From: Alicyclobacillus fructus
Lineage (GTDB): Bacteria; Bacillota; Bacilli; Alicyclobacillales; Alicyclobacillaceae
Assembly (NCBI RefSeq): GCF_017329605.1
Contig: NZ_JAFMTY010000006.1
Span: 62,001-126,000 of the forward strand
Length of the DNA: 64,000 nt
Direction of reading: 5' to 3'
The translations under genes were made by a program, and so were the position numbers. The notes beneath the pieces were generated by a model, which saw nothing but the letters and a program-made list of their open reading frames with translations, did not search any database and was not told the DNA's origin. Positions 48,526 through 57,284 of the stretch are shown one piece after another (position 1 is the first letter of the stretch; the number at the start of each line of letters is the position of its first letter).

Positions 48526-50616
48526 TCATTTTGCCTGCGCTTCCGAGGCGACCATCGGGTGCGCCTTTTCATTGCTGCAAACGATGATCGACTTCCCTTT
48601 GCCGCCCTTTTCGATCATCGGATGTCCGCACACCGGACACACTTGTCCCGTCGGGCGCTGCCACAAGACGTAATCGCACTCGGGATAGCCGCTGCATCCG
48701 TAGAACAGCTTGCGCGATTTTCCCCGCCTTTCGACCAGAGGTTTCCCACACTTTGGACACGGAACGGGGATCTCCTTCAGAATGGGCTTGGTGTTCCTGC
48801 ACTCCGGAAACCCAGGACACGCGAGGAACTTTCCATACTTGCCGGTCTTGTAGACCATGAGGCGCCCGCACTTTTCGCAGGGGACATCCGAGACCTCGTC
48901 CTTGAGCTCGACGTGTCCCAGAGCACTCTCCGCCCTCTTCAAATCCTTTTCAAAGTCGTGATAAAACTGATCGAGCAACTCGATCCAGTTCGCGTCGCCC
49001 TCCTCGACTTTATCCAGGCGGCTTTCCATGTCGGCCGTAAAAGACACGTCGATCAGCTGTGGAAAATGTTCCTTGAGGATGTTCACCACCACTTCGCCGA
49101 GTTCGGTCGGCACGAACCGCTTTTGATCGAGCACGACGTATCCGCGCTTCAAAAGGATGTCGATGGTGGGTGCATACGTGCTTGGACGGCCAATGCCCAG
49201 TTCTTCCATCGTTTTGACCAACGACGATTCCGTATAGCGCGGAGGCGGCTGAGTGAAGTGCTGCTCGGGCTTCCACTCCTTCACCTCGACCACGTCACCC
49301 TCCGTGAGAGGCGGGAGAAGCTTGCCCTCTTCTTCGTCCGCGTCATCGTCGCGGCCCTCCGTGTAGAGCGCCATGAATCCGGGAAAGCGCACAACCGAAC
49401 CGGTTGCGCGAAACCACGCGCCATTTGCCTCCAGATCGACCGACGTCGTATCGAGGACGGCCGACTCCATCTGGCTCGCGACAAAGCGCTCCCAGATGAG
49501 TTTGTAGAGCCGATACTGATCTCGCGACAAGTGAGGTTTTAACTGTTCCGGGTGGCGCATCACGGACGTCGGGCGAATGGCCTCATGTGCGTCCTGGGCG
49601 TCTTCGCTCTTGGCATACTGCCGCGGCTTCTCGGGCACATAGTCATCGCCAAACGATTGGCGAATGTAAGCCCGTGCCTCATTCTGCGCTGATTGAGCGA
49701 TGCGAGTCGAATCCGTGCGCATGTACGTGATCAGACCGACCGTACCTTCGCCCGGGACATCGAGGCCCTCATACAGCTGCTGAGCAATCTGCATGGTCTT
49801 GTACGCGCGAAACCCCAGCTTCCGAGCCGCCTCCTGCTGCAGACTGCTCGTCGTAAACGGCGCGGCCGGATTTCGCTTCCGTTCCGACTTCTTCACGTGC
49901 CGCACCGTCAGCGCGTGACCTTCCACGCGCGCCAGAAGCTCGCGAACGGCAGCCTCGTTTGGAAGCGGTGTCTTTTCCTCGCCGTATCCATAAAACCGTG
50001 CCACGAGCTTCTTGCCGCGAACCTGACCGTGCGCGTCCACGGTCCAGTACTCCTCGGGCTGGAAAGCCCGGATCTCGTTTTCGCGATCCACGATGAGCCG
50101 AAGTGCCACCGATTGGACACGGCCCGCTGAGAGCCCCTTTTTCACCTTTCTCCACAGCAATGGGCTCAATTTATAACCCACAAGTCGGTCCAAAATCCGC
50201 CGGGTCTGCTGGGCATTGACGAGATCGAGATTGATTTTGCGAGGGTGCTGAAACGCCTGCTTCACCGCATCCTTGGTGATTTCGTGAAACACCACGCGAC
50301 AATCGTCATCGGGATTGAGATCGAGCAAATGCTGCAAATGCCACGCGATGGCCTCCCCCTCGCGATCGGGGTCGGCCGCAAGATACACCTTCTTGGCCTT
50401 CTTGCTCGCCTCGCGCAACGCCTTGATGACGTCGCCCTTTCCGCGAATGGTGATATATTTCGGTTCAAACCCATGTTCCACATCGACACCGAGTTGGCTC
50501 TTCGGCAGGTCTCGCACGTGGCCCATGGAAGCTTTCACCGTATATTTGTTCCCTAAATATTTCCCTATCGTCTTCGCCTTGGCAGGCGACTCGACGATGA
50601 CCAGATAGTCTGACAC
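48526..50616 (-). CDS. topA: DNA topoisomerase I (type IA)
   Basis: Relaxes negative supercoils, 696 residues. TOPRIM domain at the N-terminus (DYLVIVESPAKAKTIGKYLG), catalytic Tyr in GLITYMRTDSTRIAQSA, and three C-terminal zinc ribbons (CEKCGRLM with CPGFPEC, CPKCGKPL with CSGYPEC, CPVCGHPM). I chose the GTG at 50616, eight bases after GGAGG. First gene of the topA-trmFO-xerC-hslVU operon, divergent from a MYG1-family gene. Confidence 0.97.
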   Translation of the reverse strand: MSDYLVIVESPAKAKTIGKYLGNKYTVKASMGHVRDLPKSQLGVDVEHGFEPKYITIRGKGDVIKALREASKKAKKVYLAADPDREGEAIAWHLQHLLDLNPDDDCRVVFHEITKDAVKQAFQHPRKINLDLVNAQQTRRILDRLVGYKLSPLLWRKVKKGLSAGRVQSVALRLIVDRENEIRAFQPEEYWTVDAHGQVRGKKLVARFYGYGEEKTPLPNEAAVRELLARVEGHALTVRHVKKSERKRNPAAPFTTSSLQQEAARKLGFRAYKTMQIAQQLYEGLDVPGEGTVGLITYMRTDSTRIAQSAQNEARAYIRQSFGDDYVPEKPRQYAKSEDAQDAHEAIRPTSVMRHPEQLKPHLSRDQYRLYKLIWERFVASQMESAVLDTTSVDLEANGAWFRATGSVVRFPGFMALYTEGRDDDADEEEGKLLPPLTEGDVVEVKEWKPEQHFTQPPPRYTESSLVKTMEELGIGRPSTYAPTIDILLKRGYVVLDQKRFVPTELGEVVVNILKEHFPQLIDVSFTADMESRLDKVEEGDANWIELLDQFYHDFEKDLKRAESALGHVELKDEVSDVPCEKCGRLMVYKTGKYGKFLACPGFPECRNTKPILKEIPVPCPKCGKPLVERRGKSRKLFYGCSGYPECDYVLWQRPTGQVCPVCGHPMIEKGGKGKSIIVCSNEKAHPMVASEAQAK

Positions 50617-50672
50617 GCCACGATCCTCCATTCGTCGCAGCCTTGGCAAACCCTGTCCTTGGTTCAAACCAT

Positions 50673-50700
50673 ATTATCACCGGGATCCTTTCGTTTGCAA
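50673..50700 (-). promoter_or_regulatory. Probable SigA promoter of topA
   Basis: On the minus strand TTGCAA (50695-50700), a 16-base spacer and GATAAT (50673-50678), about 60 bases before the topA start. Promoters of topA genes are often supercoiling-sensitive; the short spacer here would fit that, but this is inference. Confidence 0.5.
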
Positions 50701-50749
50701 ACCGAGGTGGTACCCCCTGGGTCTCCGGCGCTCTCGGGCCGAGCAAATC

Positions 50750-50851
50750 GCCGCTAGACCAAAGCGGCTGTTGGCACCAAAGTTCCAGTTGTGCTTCAGG
50801 CTTGGTGAATGGTAACGTGAAGGCAAAGGCCGGTGATACCGGCTATCCGGT
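50750..50851 (+). promoter_or_regulatory. Structured 5' leader of the MYG1-family gene
   Basis: The 120 bases before the gene can form several hairpins: GCCGCT with AGCGGC (50750-50768), CACCAA with TTGGTG (50775-50807), GGCCGGT with ACCGGCT around 50828-50844, and an exclusive alternative ACCGG with CCGGT (50838-50851) ending close to the AAGGTGG ribosome-binding site. The last two cannot coexist, which is a switch-like layout. I do not recognise a known riboswitch class. Confidence 0.4.
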
Positions 50852-50872
50852 GGCAAGGTGGTTCACATCCTT

Positions 50873-51760
50873 ATGAAGATAGGTACGCACCATGGGAAAT
50901 TCCATGCGGATGAAGTGTTCGCTGTAGCTATCGTAAAGCAGATTTACCCAGATGCGCAGATCGTCCGAACGCGAAATAAGACTCTTTTGGCCCAGTGCGA
51001 CCTGGTGGTGGACGTCGGGGGAGGCCCGTATGATCATCATACGGTGCAAAAAGTCCATCGCCAGAACGGCATTCCCTACGCTTCGGCCGGCCTCATCTGG
51101 CGGGACTACGGTGATCGCTTCTTGGAAAAACTCGGCGTGGAACGCGAAGAGGATCGCGCACAAGTCTGCAACAACATGGACGACAAACTGTTCCAGGCCA
51201 TTGACGCCATCGACAACGGCATCGATCTGGAGCGCGACATGCGCATCAAGGGGATCTCCGAACTGGTGGGTTCCTTCAACCCGCCTTGGAACTCTCCGGA
51301 AGACGAAAACCAGGCGTTTGAACGTGCCCTGAACTTTGCGACGCAGATCCTGATGAACTACGCGCAGCACGAGATCAGCCGCATTCAGGCCATTGAGATT
51401 GTCAAGACGGCGTATGCGAACCGCAAGGAGCCTGAACTGCTGGTGCTGCCCACCTGTTGCCCATGGACGGAAACGCTTCTTGAAATCGATGTGGCCGGAG
51501 AAGTGCTGTACGTCGCATTTCCAGATAAAACAGGCCAGTATCGACTCCAAGTGGTTCCGAAAGGACCTGGAACGTTTGAGGCGCGCAAGCCCCTGCCGAT
51601 GGAGTGGGCGGGAAAAGAGGGGGACGAACTCATCTCGGTTTGCGGAGTGGAAGATGCGGTGTTTTGCCACCCAGCGCGTTTCATCGCAGGTGCGGAGACG
51701 CTCGACGGGATTTTGCGAATGGCTGAAGAGGCTCTCTCAGCCGAGCCATCGAATTTGTGA
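50873..51760 (+). CDS. MYG1-family (UPF0160) predicted metal-dependent exonuclease
   Basis: 295 residues of the MYG1 family, DHH-like phosphoesterases; the eukaryotic member is a 3'-5' RNA exonuclease of nucleus and mitochondria. Motifs: GTHHGKFHADEVFAVAIVKQ at the N-terminus, VVDVGGGPYDHH with the metal-binding Asp and His pair, YASAGLIWRDYG, and the middle AIDAIDNGIDL. Bacterial function is untested. I chose the ATG at 50873 after AAGGTGG over an in-frame GTG at 50858. It is one of three genes between dprA and topA not found there in B. subtilis and has a structured leader. Confidence 0.9.
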   Translation: MKIGTHHGKFHADEVFAVAIVKQIYPDAQIVRTRNKTLLAQCDLVVDVGGGPYDHHTVQKVHRQNGIPYASAGLIWRDYGDRFLEKLGVEREEDRAQVCNNMDDKLFQAIDAIDNGIDLERDMRIKGISELVGSFNPPWNSPEDENQAFERALNFATQILMNYAQHEISRIQAIEIVKTAYANRKEPELLVLPTCCPWTETLLEIDVAGEVLYVAFPDKTGQYRLQVVPKGPGTFEARKPLPMEWAGKEGDELISVCGVEDAVFCHPARFIAGAETLDGILRMAEEALSAEPSNL

Positions 51761-51783
51761 CGAACCGTTCAACCTATGTGAGG

Positions 51784-51810
51784 AGCCAGAGTCAGTCCAT
51801 GACCCTGGCT
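51784..51810. terminator. Hairpin between convergent MYG1-family and LysM hydrolase genes
   Basis: AGCCAGAGTCA and TGACCCTGGCT form an 11-base stem with one mismatch and a 5-base loop. Neither side has a good U-tract, so it may be a weak shared terminator or 3'-end stabiliser. Confidence 0.4.
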
Positions 51811-51822
51811 CTACGGTCCGCT

Positions 51823-52605
51823 TCATTTGGCGAAGACGAGATCGCCAATCTGAGTGACCACGGGCTGTTGCCAAACCCAGCTGTCTGCCGGTGTCTGGGA
51901 AGGATTGTAGAACACCAACGCCCCAGGCACGACGTCTTCGCCCTTCAGCACGTCGAGGGCCGCCTCTACGTTCTGCGCATCCGGTTGAGAATAGATATAG
52001 CCATTCGCGACGCTTTCAAATTGATAGTGACCGTCGCTCACTTGAAACACGACCTGCTGCACCGTGTTCCCGTATCCGCCCGCGGCGATGCGATGCATGA
52101 TCACGTCACCAACCGCGATTTGAGCTTGAAGCGATTCCCCTCCAGCCTCCGCGTGAATGACGTGTTCCAGCCAGTACAAGTTGCTGCTGGTGGCGGGCAT
52201 GGATGCGGCAACATGGGCCTTTGCGACGTCTGAAGAAGAGCTCACCGGAACTCGGACCATGGAACCGATGGCAAGATTGCGCGGGTTGACGCCGGGATTG
52301 GCCGCCAACATCGCATTCATCGAGACTCCGTGCCGTTTTCCGATGAGAAAGAGCGTGTCTCCGGGCTGAACCGCGACATCCTCGACGTCAGGGACGCGGA
52401 CCGCACTGCCGACCTGCAAGTTGAGGGGATTGACATTGGGGTTTGCCCACTCCACAAGCTGCACGGGCAAACCGTGGGCATGCGCGATCGTCCACAGCGA
52501 TTGCCCAGGTTCCACAGTGACGGTATCCGCAAAGACGCTGGACACGCCTAAAACCGCGGTCAAGGCTGTCGCACATCCCGCGACACACCAAGATCGAACG
52601 TTCAT
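51823..52605 (-). CDS. Secreted cell-wall hydrolase: signal peptide, two LysM, SleB/Hydrolase_2 domain
   Basis: 260 residues. Signal peptide (VAGCATALTAVLGVSSVFA), LysM 1 (VEPGQSLWTIAHAHGLPVQL), LysM 2 (VQPGDTLFLIGKRHGVSMNA), a short Ser/Ala linker and a SleB-type domain (LEHVIHAEAGGESLQAQIAV, GDVIMHRI) with the expected Glu, followed by LVFYNP. It should bind and cleave peptidoglycan outside the cell, or in the spore cortex. It is controlled by a c-di-AMP riboswitch directly upstream, matching known regulation of wall hydrolases. I chose the ATG at 52605, nine bases after GAGAGG. Confidence 0.93.
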   Translation of the reverse strand: MNVRSWCVAGCATALTAVLGVSSVFADTVTVEPGQSLWTIAHAHGLPVQLVEWANPNVNPLNLQVGSAVRVPDVEDVAVQPGDTLFLIGKRHGVSMNAMLAANPGVNPRNLAIGSMVRVPVSSSSDVAKAHVAASMPATSSNLYWLEHVIHAEAGGESLQAQIAVGDVIMHRIAAGGYGNTVQQVVFQVSDGHYQFESVANGYIYSQPDAQNVEAALDVLKGEDVVPGALVFYNPSQTPADSWVWQQPVVTQIGDLVFAK

Positions 52606-52621
52606 TTCATCCATCCTCTCG

Positions 52622-52748
52622 TTTACGCCTCCGAGGTTAGTTGTCGGGTTCGGGTAACGAGTCCCCTTCGCGCCTGATGGCGCGATTCACCCCAAGGCAC
52701 AAGGGCCTTGCATCCCCCGTACGCGCCTGCGCGCGATTCGGCAAAGTT
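52622..52748 (-). ncRNA. Cyclic di-AMP riboswitch (ydaO-yuaA leader)
   Basis: Reading the minus strand, the leader has the ydaO landmarks in order: GCCGAATC (52735-52742), GGGGGATGCAAGG, CCTTGGGGTGAATC (around 52684-52697), AAGGGGACTC, then CCCGAACCCGACAACTAACC and CTCGGAGGCG (52626-52654). The order, spacing and about 125-base length match my memory of this RNA class. Downstream lies a LysM/SleB wall hydrolase, the classic target. No terminator is seen between it and the gene; the GAGAGG ribosome-binding site begins just after the last helix strand, so control may be translational or by pausing. Ligand binding is inferred. Confidence 0.88.
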
Positions 52749-52761
52749 CTGGACGACGTCG

Positions 52762-52790
52762 ATCATATCAACGTGCGCGCGGGGCGGAAA
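52762..52790 (-). promoter_or_regulatory. Possible promoter of the riboswitch-hydrolase unit
   Basis: On the minus strand TATGAT (52762-52767) preceded by a poor -35, TTTCCG (52785-52790), at 17 bases. The -10 places the transcript start a few bases before the riboswitch, which supports it. Confidence 0.45.
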
Positions 52791-52832
52791 CCCAAATTTC
52801 TTGACAATGCAGGGGACGGATCGCGAGTTGGC

Positions 52833-53726
52833 CTACTTCGTGCCATTGGTGGGCCGCGAGATGATCACCAGCGTACCGTAGTCCGAGAGTTGCCAAACGC
52901 GCTGGGCGGCGCTGATGGGCAGTTCGACACACCCCGCGCTTTGAGGGATGCCATACGTTGGGCGACGGAACCCATGCACGGCCTGCTCGCCGTAGAAAAA
53001 ACTCACGTACGGCACGTGTTCGACCCGGTAAGGCCGTCCGCTGGGGCCGATCCCCTGCATCGTCTGCTCTCGGCTCCGCAGAAAGATGGCATGCACACCG
53101 GGCTGTGTGGGCGCTGCAGGTACGCCGGTACTGCAAAGAGAACGAAACACCACGCCACGACCATCCTCCCAAACCCACAACCGTTGAGGGATAGACGGAT
53201 CGACGATGACGGATCGGTACGGTTGGCCAGCCGTGAGATGGAGAGCCGCCGCGAGCTCGAGCGCGCGCCGGACCCTGGGCCCGGTGTAGCCGTCGACGCG
53301 CAGGCCGTGATCTGCTTCAAACCGCATCACGGCACCCTTCGTCATCTCCGTATACTTCTCTGGATTCCACAAACCGATGAGTTCAGAAGGTGCGTCGCTT
53401 GTGTGCCAAGTCCAGTAGCCAACAGGTCCGCACGTCCAATCCACTGCGTAAAGACCATCCGTCGGGACAGCCAGATGGTAGCTTAAAGGAAGGTAGCCCA
53501 GTTCGGACAGCAGCACATGAAGAACGCGAATGGGTTCACCAGCATCCCCTACCGTCCACACAGAGGAATCCAAACCTCCGGCAGCCGTCTTCGTGCTGTT
53601 CCCCCTATCGCTCATGTCTTGAATGGCAACCCCCGCGCAACACCGAACTTGTGCGCCTATGTTCAAAAGCGCCGCCATCGCGCCTATGACGAAAGTCCGA
53701 GCGCCTGTTGCGAACGCGCGCTTCAT
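52833..53726 (-). CDS. L,D-transpeptidase (YkuD family) with peptidoglycan-binding domain
   Basis: 297 residues. Signal-like N-terminus (RTFVIGAMAALLNIGA), a peptidoglycan-binding-like helical module (MRFEADHGLRVDGYTGPRVR) and a C-terminal YkuD domain with the catalytic motif HGFRRPTYGIPQSAGCVELP (His, Ser-x-Gly-Cys). It should make 3-3 cross-links or attach proteins to peptidoglycan, outside the membrane. I chose the ATG at 53726 after GGGAGG. It follows dprA by 71 bases and precedes the riboswitch-controlled hydrolase, a pair of opposing wall enzymes. Confidence 0.92.
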   Translation of the reverse strand: MKRAFATGARTFVIGAMAALLNIGAQVRCCAGVAIQDMSDRGNSTKTAAGGLDSSVWTVGDAGEPIRVLHVLLSELGYLPLSYHLAVPTDGLYAVDWTCGPVGYWTWHTSDAPSELIGLWNPEKYTEMTKGAVMRFEADHGLRVDGYTGPRVRRALELAAALHLTAGQPYRSVIVDPSIPQRLWVWEDGRGVVFRSLCSTGVPAAPTQPGVHAIFLRSREQTMQGIGPSGRPYRVEHVPYVSFFYGEQAVHGFRRPTYGIPQSAGCVELPISAAQRVWQLSDYGTLVIISRPTNGTK

Positions 53727-53797
53727 CCAGTGCACCTCCCATGCGACCACCTGTAGGATGGGCCACTGGAGACACGCCGAACATTCCATTGTTTGGA

Positions 53798-54901
53798 TCA
53801 CTCGCGAACCCCATGCATGTTGCTCGGCAGCAAGTGATACGTTCCGTCCGGATGACGCGTGACCACACGTGACAACTCCAGTTCCAACAGCGCCCCGAAC
53901 ACATAGCCGAGATCGAGCTGGGCTAACGCCGCGAGTTCTCCTGCCCGCACAGGCTGATGGCGCTCGAGCGCTCGGTAACACGGCTCGAGATGAGCGGGTA
54001 GGGAACGTTCAGCGGCCACTTCGACATCCGCATGACCGTGAAAGAGGTCGTTCGGATCGACAAGCGGAGTCGCGCCGTCAAACAGCAGGCGATTCACGCC
54101 CCGGCTGGCGCGCGACGTGATAGGTCCCGGGACGGCGTACACGTCGCGCCCCAGGTCCAGCGCAAAGTGCGCGGTGATGAGCGCTCCGCTCTTTTCCCCT
54201 GCCTGAACCACCACCACGGCTTCGCTCAATCCTGCGATCAACCGGTTGCGCTCGGGAAAGTGATACTTTCGCACAGGTGTGCCAGGAGGATATTCGCTGA
54301 CAAGCGCTCCGTTGGACGCAACGGCATCGTAGAGCCTTCGGTGAGACGGGGGATAGCACCGATCAATGCCGCATCCCAAGACGGCGACGGTAGGGCCTCC
54401 CATCTCCAGCGCTGCTGCGTGGGCAGTCGCGTCGATGCCGATGGCGAGCCCCGAAACGACGACGACGTTCCGCCGTGCCGCTTCCACCGCGATCCACCTG
54501 GCCGCTTCCATGCCGTAGCTGGTCATACGTCGCGTTCCGACGATGCCCACGGCACTGCGCTCAGATGCGAGCAGATCCGCCCGCCCGCGCACGTACAGCG
54601 CCATCGGCGGCTCCTGGAGATCCAGCAGGCGAGCAGGATAAGCCTCATCGCCGCGCGCGATCACGGCAATCCCTTGGTGTTCCAGCCGCTGTCGTATGCG
54701 ACTCGCGGAAGCCCCACTTCGGCGCCAGGCATCCATGCGAGTTGCCTGCGCCGCGTCCACGCGGCCCACTTCGATCCAGGCCGCCACGTCCGCTTCGTGA
54801 AAGGCCCGAATGCCTCCGAACGCATTCACAAGGCGCCGCAATGTGCTGGGGGGAAGCCCTGGACACAAGGACCACACGACCGCAAGCTCCTCCTCGTTCA
54901 A
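53798..54901 (-). CDS. dprA: DNA processing protein DprA (Smf)
   Basis: Loads RecA on incoming single-stranded DNA in transformation. 367 residues: N-terminal SAM-like helices, Rossmann core with AVGIVGTRRMTSYG, VVVSGLAIGIDATAHAAAL, VLGCGIDRCYPPSH and GEKSGALITAHFALDLGRDV, then a C-terminal winged-helix-like domain. I chose the TTG at 54901, after GGGAGGAAGGCGG, giving the family N-terminus LNEEELAVVWSLCPGL. It follows the sucCD terminator. Confidence 0.95.
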   Translation of the reverse strand: MNEEELAVVWSLCPGLPPSTLRRLVNAFGGIRAFHEADVAAWIEVGRVDAAQATRMDAWRRSGASASRIRQRLEHQGIAVIARGDEAYPARLLDLQEPPMALYVRGRADLLASERSAVGIVGTRRMTSYGMEAARWIAVEAARRNVVVVSGLAIGIDATAHAAALEMGGPTVAVLGCGIDRCYPPSHRRLYDAVASNGALVSEYPPGTPVRKYHFPERNRLIAGLSEAVVVVQAGEKSGALITAHFALDLGRDVYAVPGPITSRASRGVNRLLFDGATPLVDPNDLFHGHADVEVAAERSLPAHLEPCYRALERHQPVRAGELAALAQLDLGYVFGALLELELSRVVTRHPDGTYHLLPSNMHGVRE

Positions 54902-54930
54902 CCGCCTTCCTCCCTTCGTTGGTTGTTCGC

Positions 54931-54960
54931 ATCGTACCCGCCGCGGGCGCTTGCCGTCCA
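54931..54960 (-). promoter_or_regulatory. Possible promoter of dprA
   Basis: On the minus strand TGGACG (54955-54960), an 18-base spacer and TACGAT (54931-54936), between the sucCD terminator and dprA. Matches are modest. Confidence 0.35.
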
Positions 54961-54969
54961 TGACGTAGA

Positions 54970-55006
54970 AGAAAAAAAGAGTTCGCTTGGCGAACCAAGC
55001 GAACTC
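54970..55006 (-). terminator. Strong intrinsic terminator of sucCD
   Basis: A perfect 12-bp stem, GAGTTCGCTTGG and CCAAGCGAACTC, with a 4-base TTCG loop on the minus strand and then TTTTTTT (54972-54978). It lies 23 bases after sucD. Confidence 0.93.
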
Positions 55007-55029
55007 CTGCGTTCGAAAGCGGGAAACCA

Positions 55030-55929
55030 TCAGGACCTGCAGCGATCGAGCAAACCGCGCTCTTCCAGTACCTGATACAGCGTCGATCCCATTTCGGACG
55101 GCGTGGGTGCCACGCGAATGCCGCACTCCTTCATCTTCTCGATCTTCGATTGCGCTGTGCCGGAACCGCCGGACACAATCGCACCCGCGTGACCCATGCG
55201 GCGCCCCGGAGGCGCGGTGGCGCCCGCGATGAAGCCGACGACCGGCTTCTTCATGTTGGCCTTGATCCACTCCGCGGCTTCTTCCTCTGCCGACCCACCG
55301 ATCTCGCCGATCATGATCACCGCCTCGGTGTCGGGATCTTCGTTGAACATCTTCAGCACATCCACGAAATTCGTTCCGTTGACCGGATCGCCTCCGATCC
55401 CGACGGCGGTCGACTGGCCGAGGCCGAGCTGCGTCAGCTGGTACACGGCCTCGTAGGTCAAGGTCCCCGAGCGAGACACCACGCCGATCTTTCCTGGCGT
55501 GTGAATGTAGCCCGGCATGATGCCGATCTTGCATTCGTTTGGCGTGATCACGCCCGGACAGTTCGGACCGATGAGGCGCGTCTTCTTGCCCTCCATGTAC
55601 CGCTTGACCTTCACCATATCCAGAATGGGGATCCCTTCGGTGATGCACACGACGAGGTCAAGCCCTGCCGCAACGGCTTCCATAATGGCATCGGCCGCAA
55701 ACGCAGGGGGAACGTAAATGACCGAAGCGTTGGCACCCGTCTCGCGCACCGCTTCCTCCACCGTGTTGAACACCGGCAATCCTTCGACTTTCGTGCCGCC
55801 CTTGCCCGGGGAGGTGCCACCGACGACCTTCGTGCCGTAGGCGAGCGCCTGTTGCGTGTGAAACAGGCCGGCGGATCCGGTGATGCCTTGAGTAATGACG
55901 CGCGTTTCCTTGTTCACCAGAATGCTCAT
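55030..55929 (-). CDS. sucD: Succinyl-CoA synthetase (ADP-forming) alpha subunit
   Basis: TCA-cycle enzyme subunit, 299 residues. CoA-binding Rossmann fold at the N-terminus ([20 protein letters not shown]), [20 protein letters not shown] and the active-site His in [15 protein letters not shown] chose [11 protein letters not shown] at 55929 after GAGGAGGG; it lies 13 bases after sucC. Confidence 0.97.
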   Translation of the reverse strand: MSILVNKETRVITQGITGSAGLFHTQQALAYGTKVVGGTSPGKGGTKVEGLPVFNTVEEAVRETGANASVIYVPPAFAADAIMEAVAAGLDLVVCITEGIPILDMVKVKRYMEGKKTRLIGPNCPGVITPNECKIGIMPGYIHTPGKIGVVSRSGTLTYEAVYQLTQLGLGQSTAVGIGGDPVNGTNFVDVLKMFNEDPDTEAVIMIGEIGGSAEEEAAEWIKANMKKPVVGFIAGATAPPGRRMGHAGAIVSGGSGTAQSKIEKMKECGIRVAPTPSEMGSTLYQVLEERGLLDRCRS

Positions 55930-55942
55930 CGAGTGTCCCTCC

Positions 55943-57097
55943 TCAGACCAGCGCCACGATCTTTTGGGCAGCGTCCGCAAGCGAATCCGCCGCGACCAGC
56001 TTGAGACCCGATTCGTTCAAGATTTTCTTTCCGGCTTCCACGTTCGTGCCTTCGAGGCGCACCACCAGCGGCTTGTCCAGCCCGACCTGCTTCGCGGCCG
56101 CCACGACACCGTTGGCGATCACGTCACACTTCATGATGCCGCCAAAGATGTTGACGAGAATGCCCTTCACCTTCGGATCAGACAAGATGATCTTGAACGC
56201 CGCCGTCACCTTCTCTTCGCTGGCGCCTCCGCCAACGTCCAGGAAGTTCGCCGGCTCTCCGCCGTAATACTTGATGGTGTCCATCGTCGCCATGGCCAGA
56301 CCTGCGCCGTTCACCATGCAGCCAATGTTGCCCTCAAGCGCAATATAGCTCAAGCCGTATTTCGAAGCCTCGATTTCCTTCGGATCTTCTTCGTCCTCAT
56401 CGCGGAGGCTGACGATTTCCGGATGCCGGTACAGCGCATTGTCGTCAAAGTTGAGCTTCGCGTCGAGGGCGATGATGTCACCCTCTGACGTCAGGACAAG
56501 CGGGTTGATCTCCGCGATGGAACAGTCCTTGGCCACATAGGCGTTGTAAAGCGCCATCATGAATTGCGCGGCCTTTTTCACCGCGTTCTGTGGCAACTCG
56601 AGCTTATACGCCAGGTTGTTCGCCTGGAACGGCGTGAGCCCGGTCAGCGGATCAATCGTCTCACGAAAGATCTTTTCAGGGTGCTTCGCCGCCACTTCCT
56701 CGATCTCGACGCCGCCCTCCTGCGATGCCATCATGACCAGGCGCCCCTGCGAGCGGTCGAGAACCAGCCCTATGTAGTACTCCTTTTCAATGTTTGTCAA
56801 CTCTTCGATGAGCAGACGCCGCACGATCCGCCCCTGTGGCCCCGTCTGATGCGTCACCAACCGCTTGCCAAGCAGTTCGCGCGCGTTCGCCTCGACTTCC
56901 TCCAGGGACTTTGATACCTTGACGCCGCCCGCTTTCCCGCGCCCGCCGGCGTGGATCTGAGCTTTGACAACGGCCTTTCCACCAAGTTCCTTCGCCGCTT
57001 CCACAGCTTCTTCAACCGTAAAAGCCACTTTGCCGCGCGGGACTTTGACGCCGAATTCGGCCAGGATGGCCTTCGCTTGATACTCGTGGATGTTCAC
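55943..57097 (-). CDS. sucC: Succinyl-CoA synthetase (ADP-forming) beta subunit
   Basis: 384 residues with an ATP-grasp domain. N-terminus [23 protein letters not shown]-binding [17 protein letters not shown], and C-terminal [20 protein letters not shown] and [14 protein letters not shown] chose the GTG at 57097 after AAAGGAGG. It is the first gene of sucCD. Confidence 0.97.
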   Translation of the reverse strand: MNIHEYQAKAILAEFGVKVPRGKVAFTVEEAVEAAKELGGKAVVKAQIHAGGRGKAGGVKVSKSLEEVEANARELLGKRLVTHQTGPQGRIVRRLLIEELTNIEKEYYIGLVLDRSQGRLVMMASQEGGVEIEEVAAKHPEKIFRETIDPLTGLTPFQANNLAYKLELPQNAVKKAAQFMMALYNAYVAKDCSIAEINPLVLTSEGDIIALDAKLNFDDNALYRHPEIVSLRDEDEEDPKEIEASKYGLSYIALEGNIGCMVNGAGLAMATMDTIKYYGGEPANFLDVGGGASEEKVTAAFKIILSDPKVKGILVNIFGGIMKCDVIANGVVAAAKQVGLDKPLVVRLEGTNVEAGKKILNESGLKLVAADSLADAAQKIVALV

Positions 57098-57190
57098 GAT
57101 GTCCGTCCTCCTTTGTCCCCCTACGGATACGGCGCACAAAAAAACCGGACAAACGTTGCCATGCCGTCTGCCGACCTTGTGCCATCTATC

Positions 57191-57219
57191 AGAATAGAAC
57201 TTCGCGGCACGTTTGACAA
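57191..57219 (-). promoter_or_regulatory. Probable SigA promoter of sucCD
   Basis: On the minus strand TTGTCA (57214-57219), a 17-base spacer and TATTCT (57191-57196), about 94 bases before sucC. Confidence 0.65.
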
Positions 57220-57284
57220 CGTCTTGACCGGTTGAGACGATGAAAACGCATACAGATAACCTTGACAAAATGGTGACAGCCTAT

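Noticed and set aside
50697-50715. T-box-like core (GAGGTGGTACC) before the MYG1-family gene
   Set aside because: The specifier stem would have to lie inside the divergent topA start region, and no terminator with a U-run follows.
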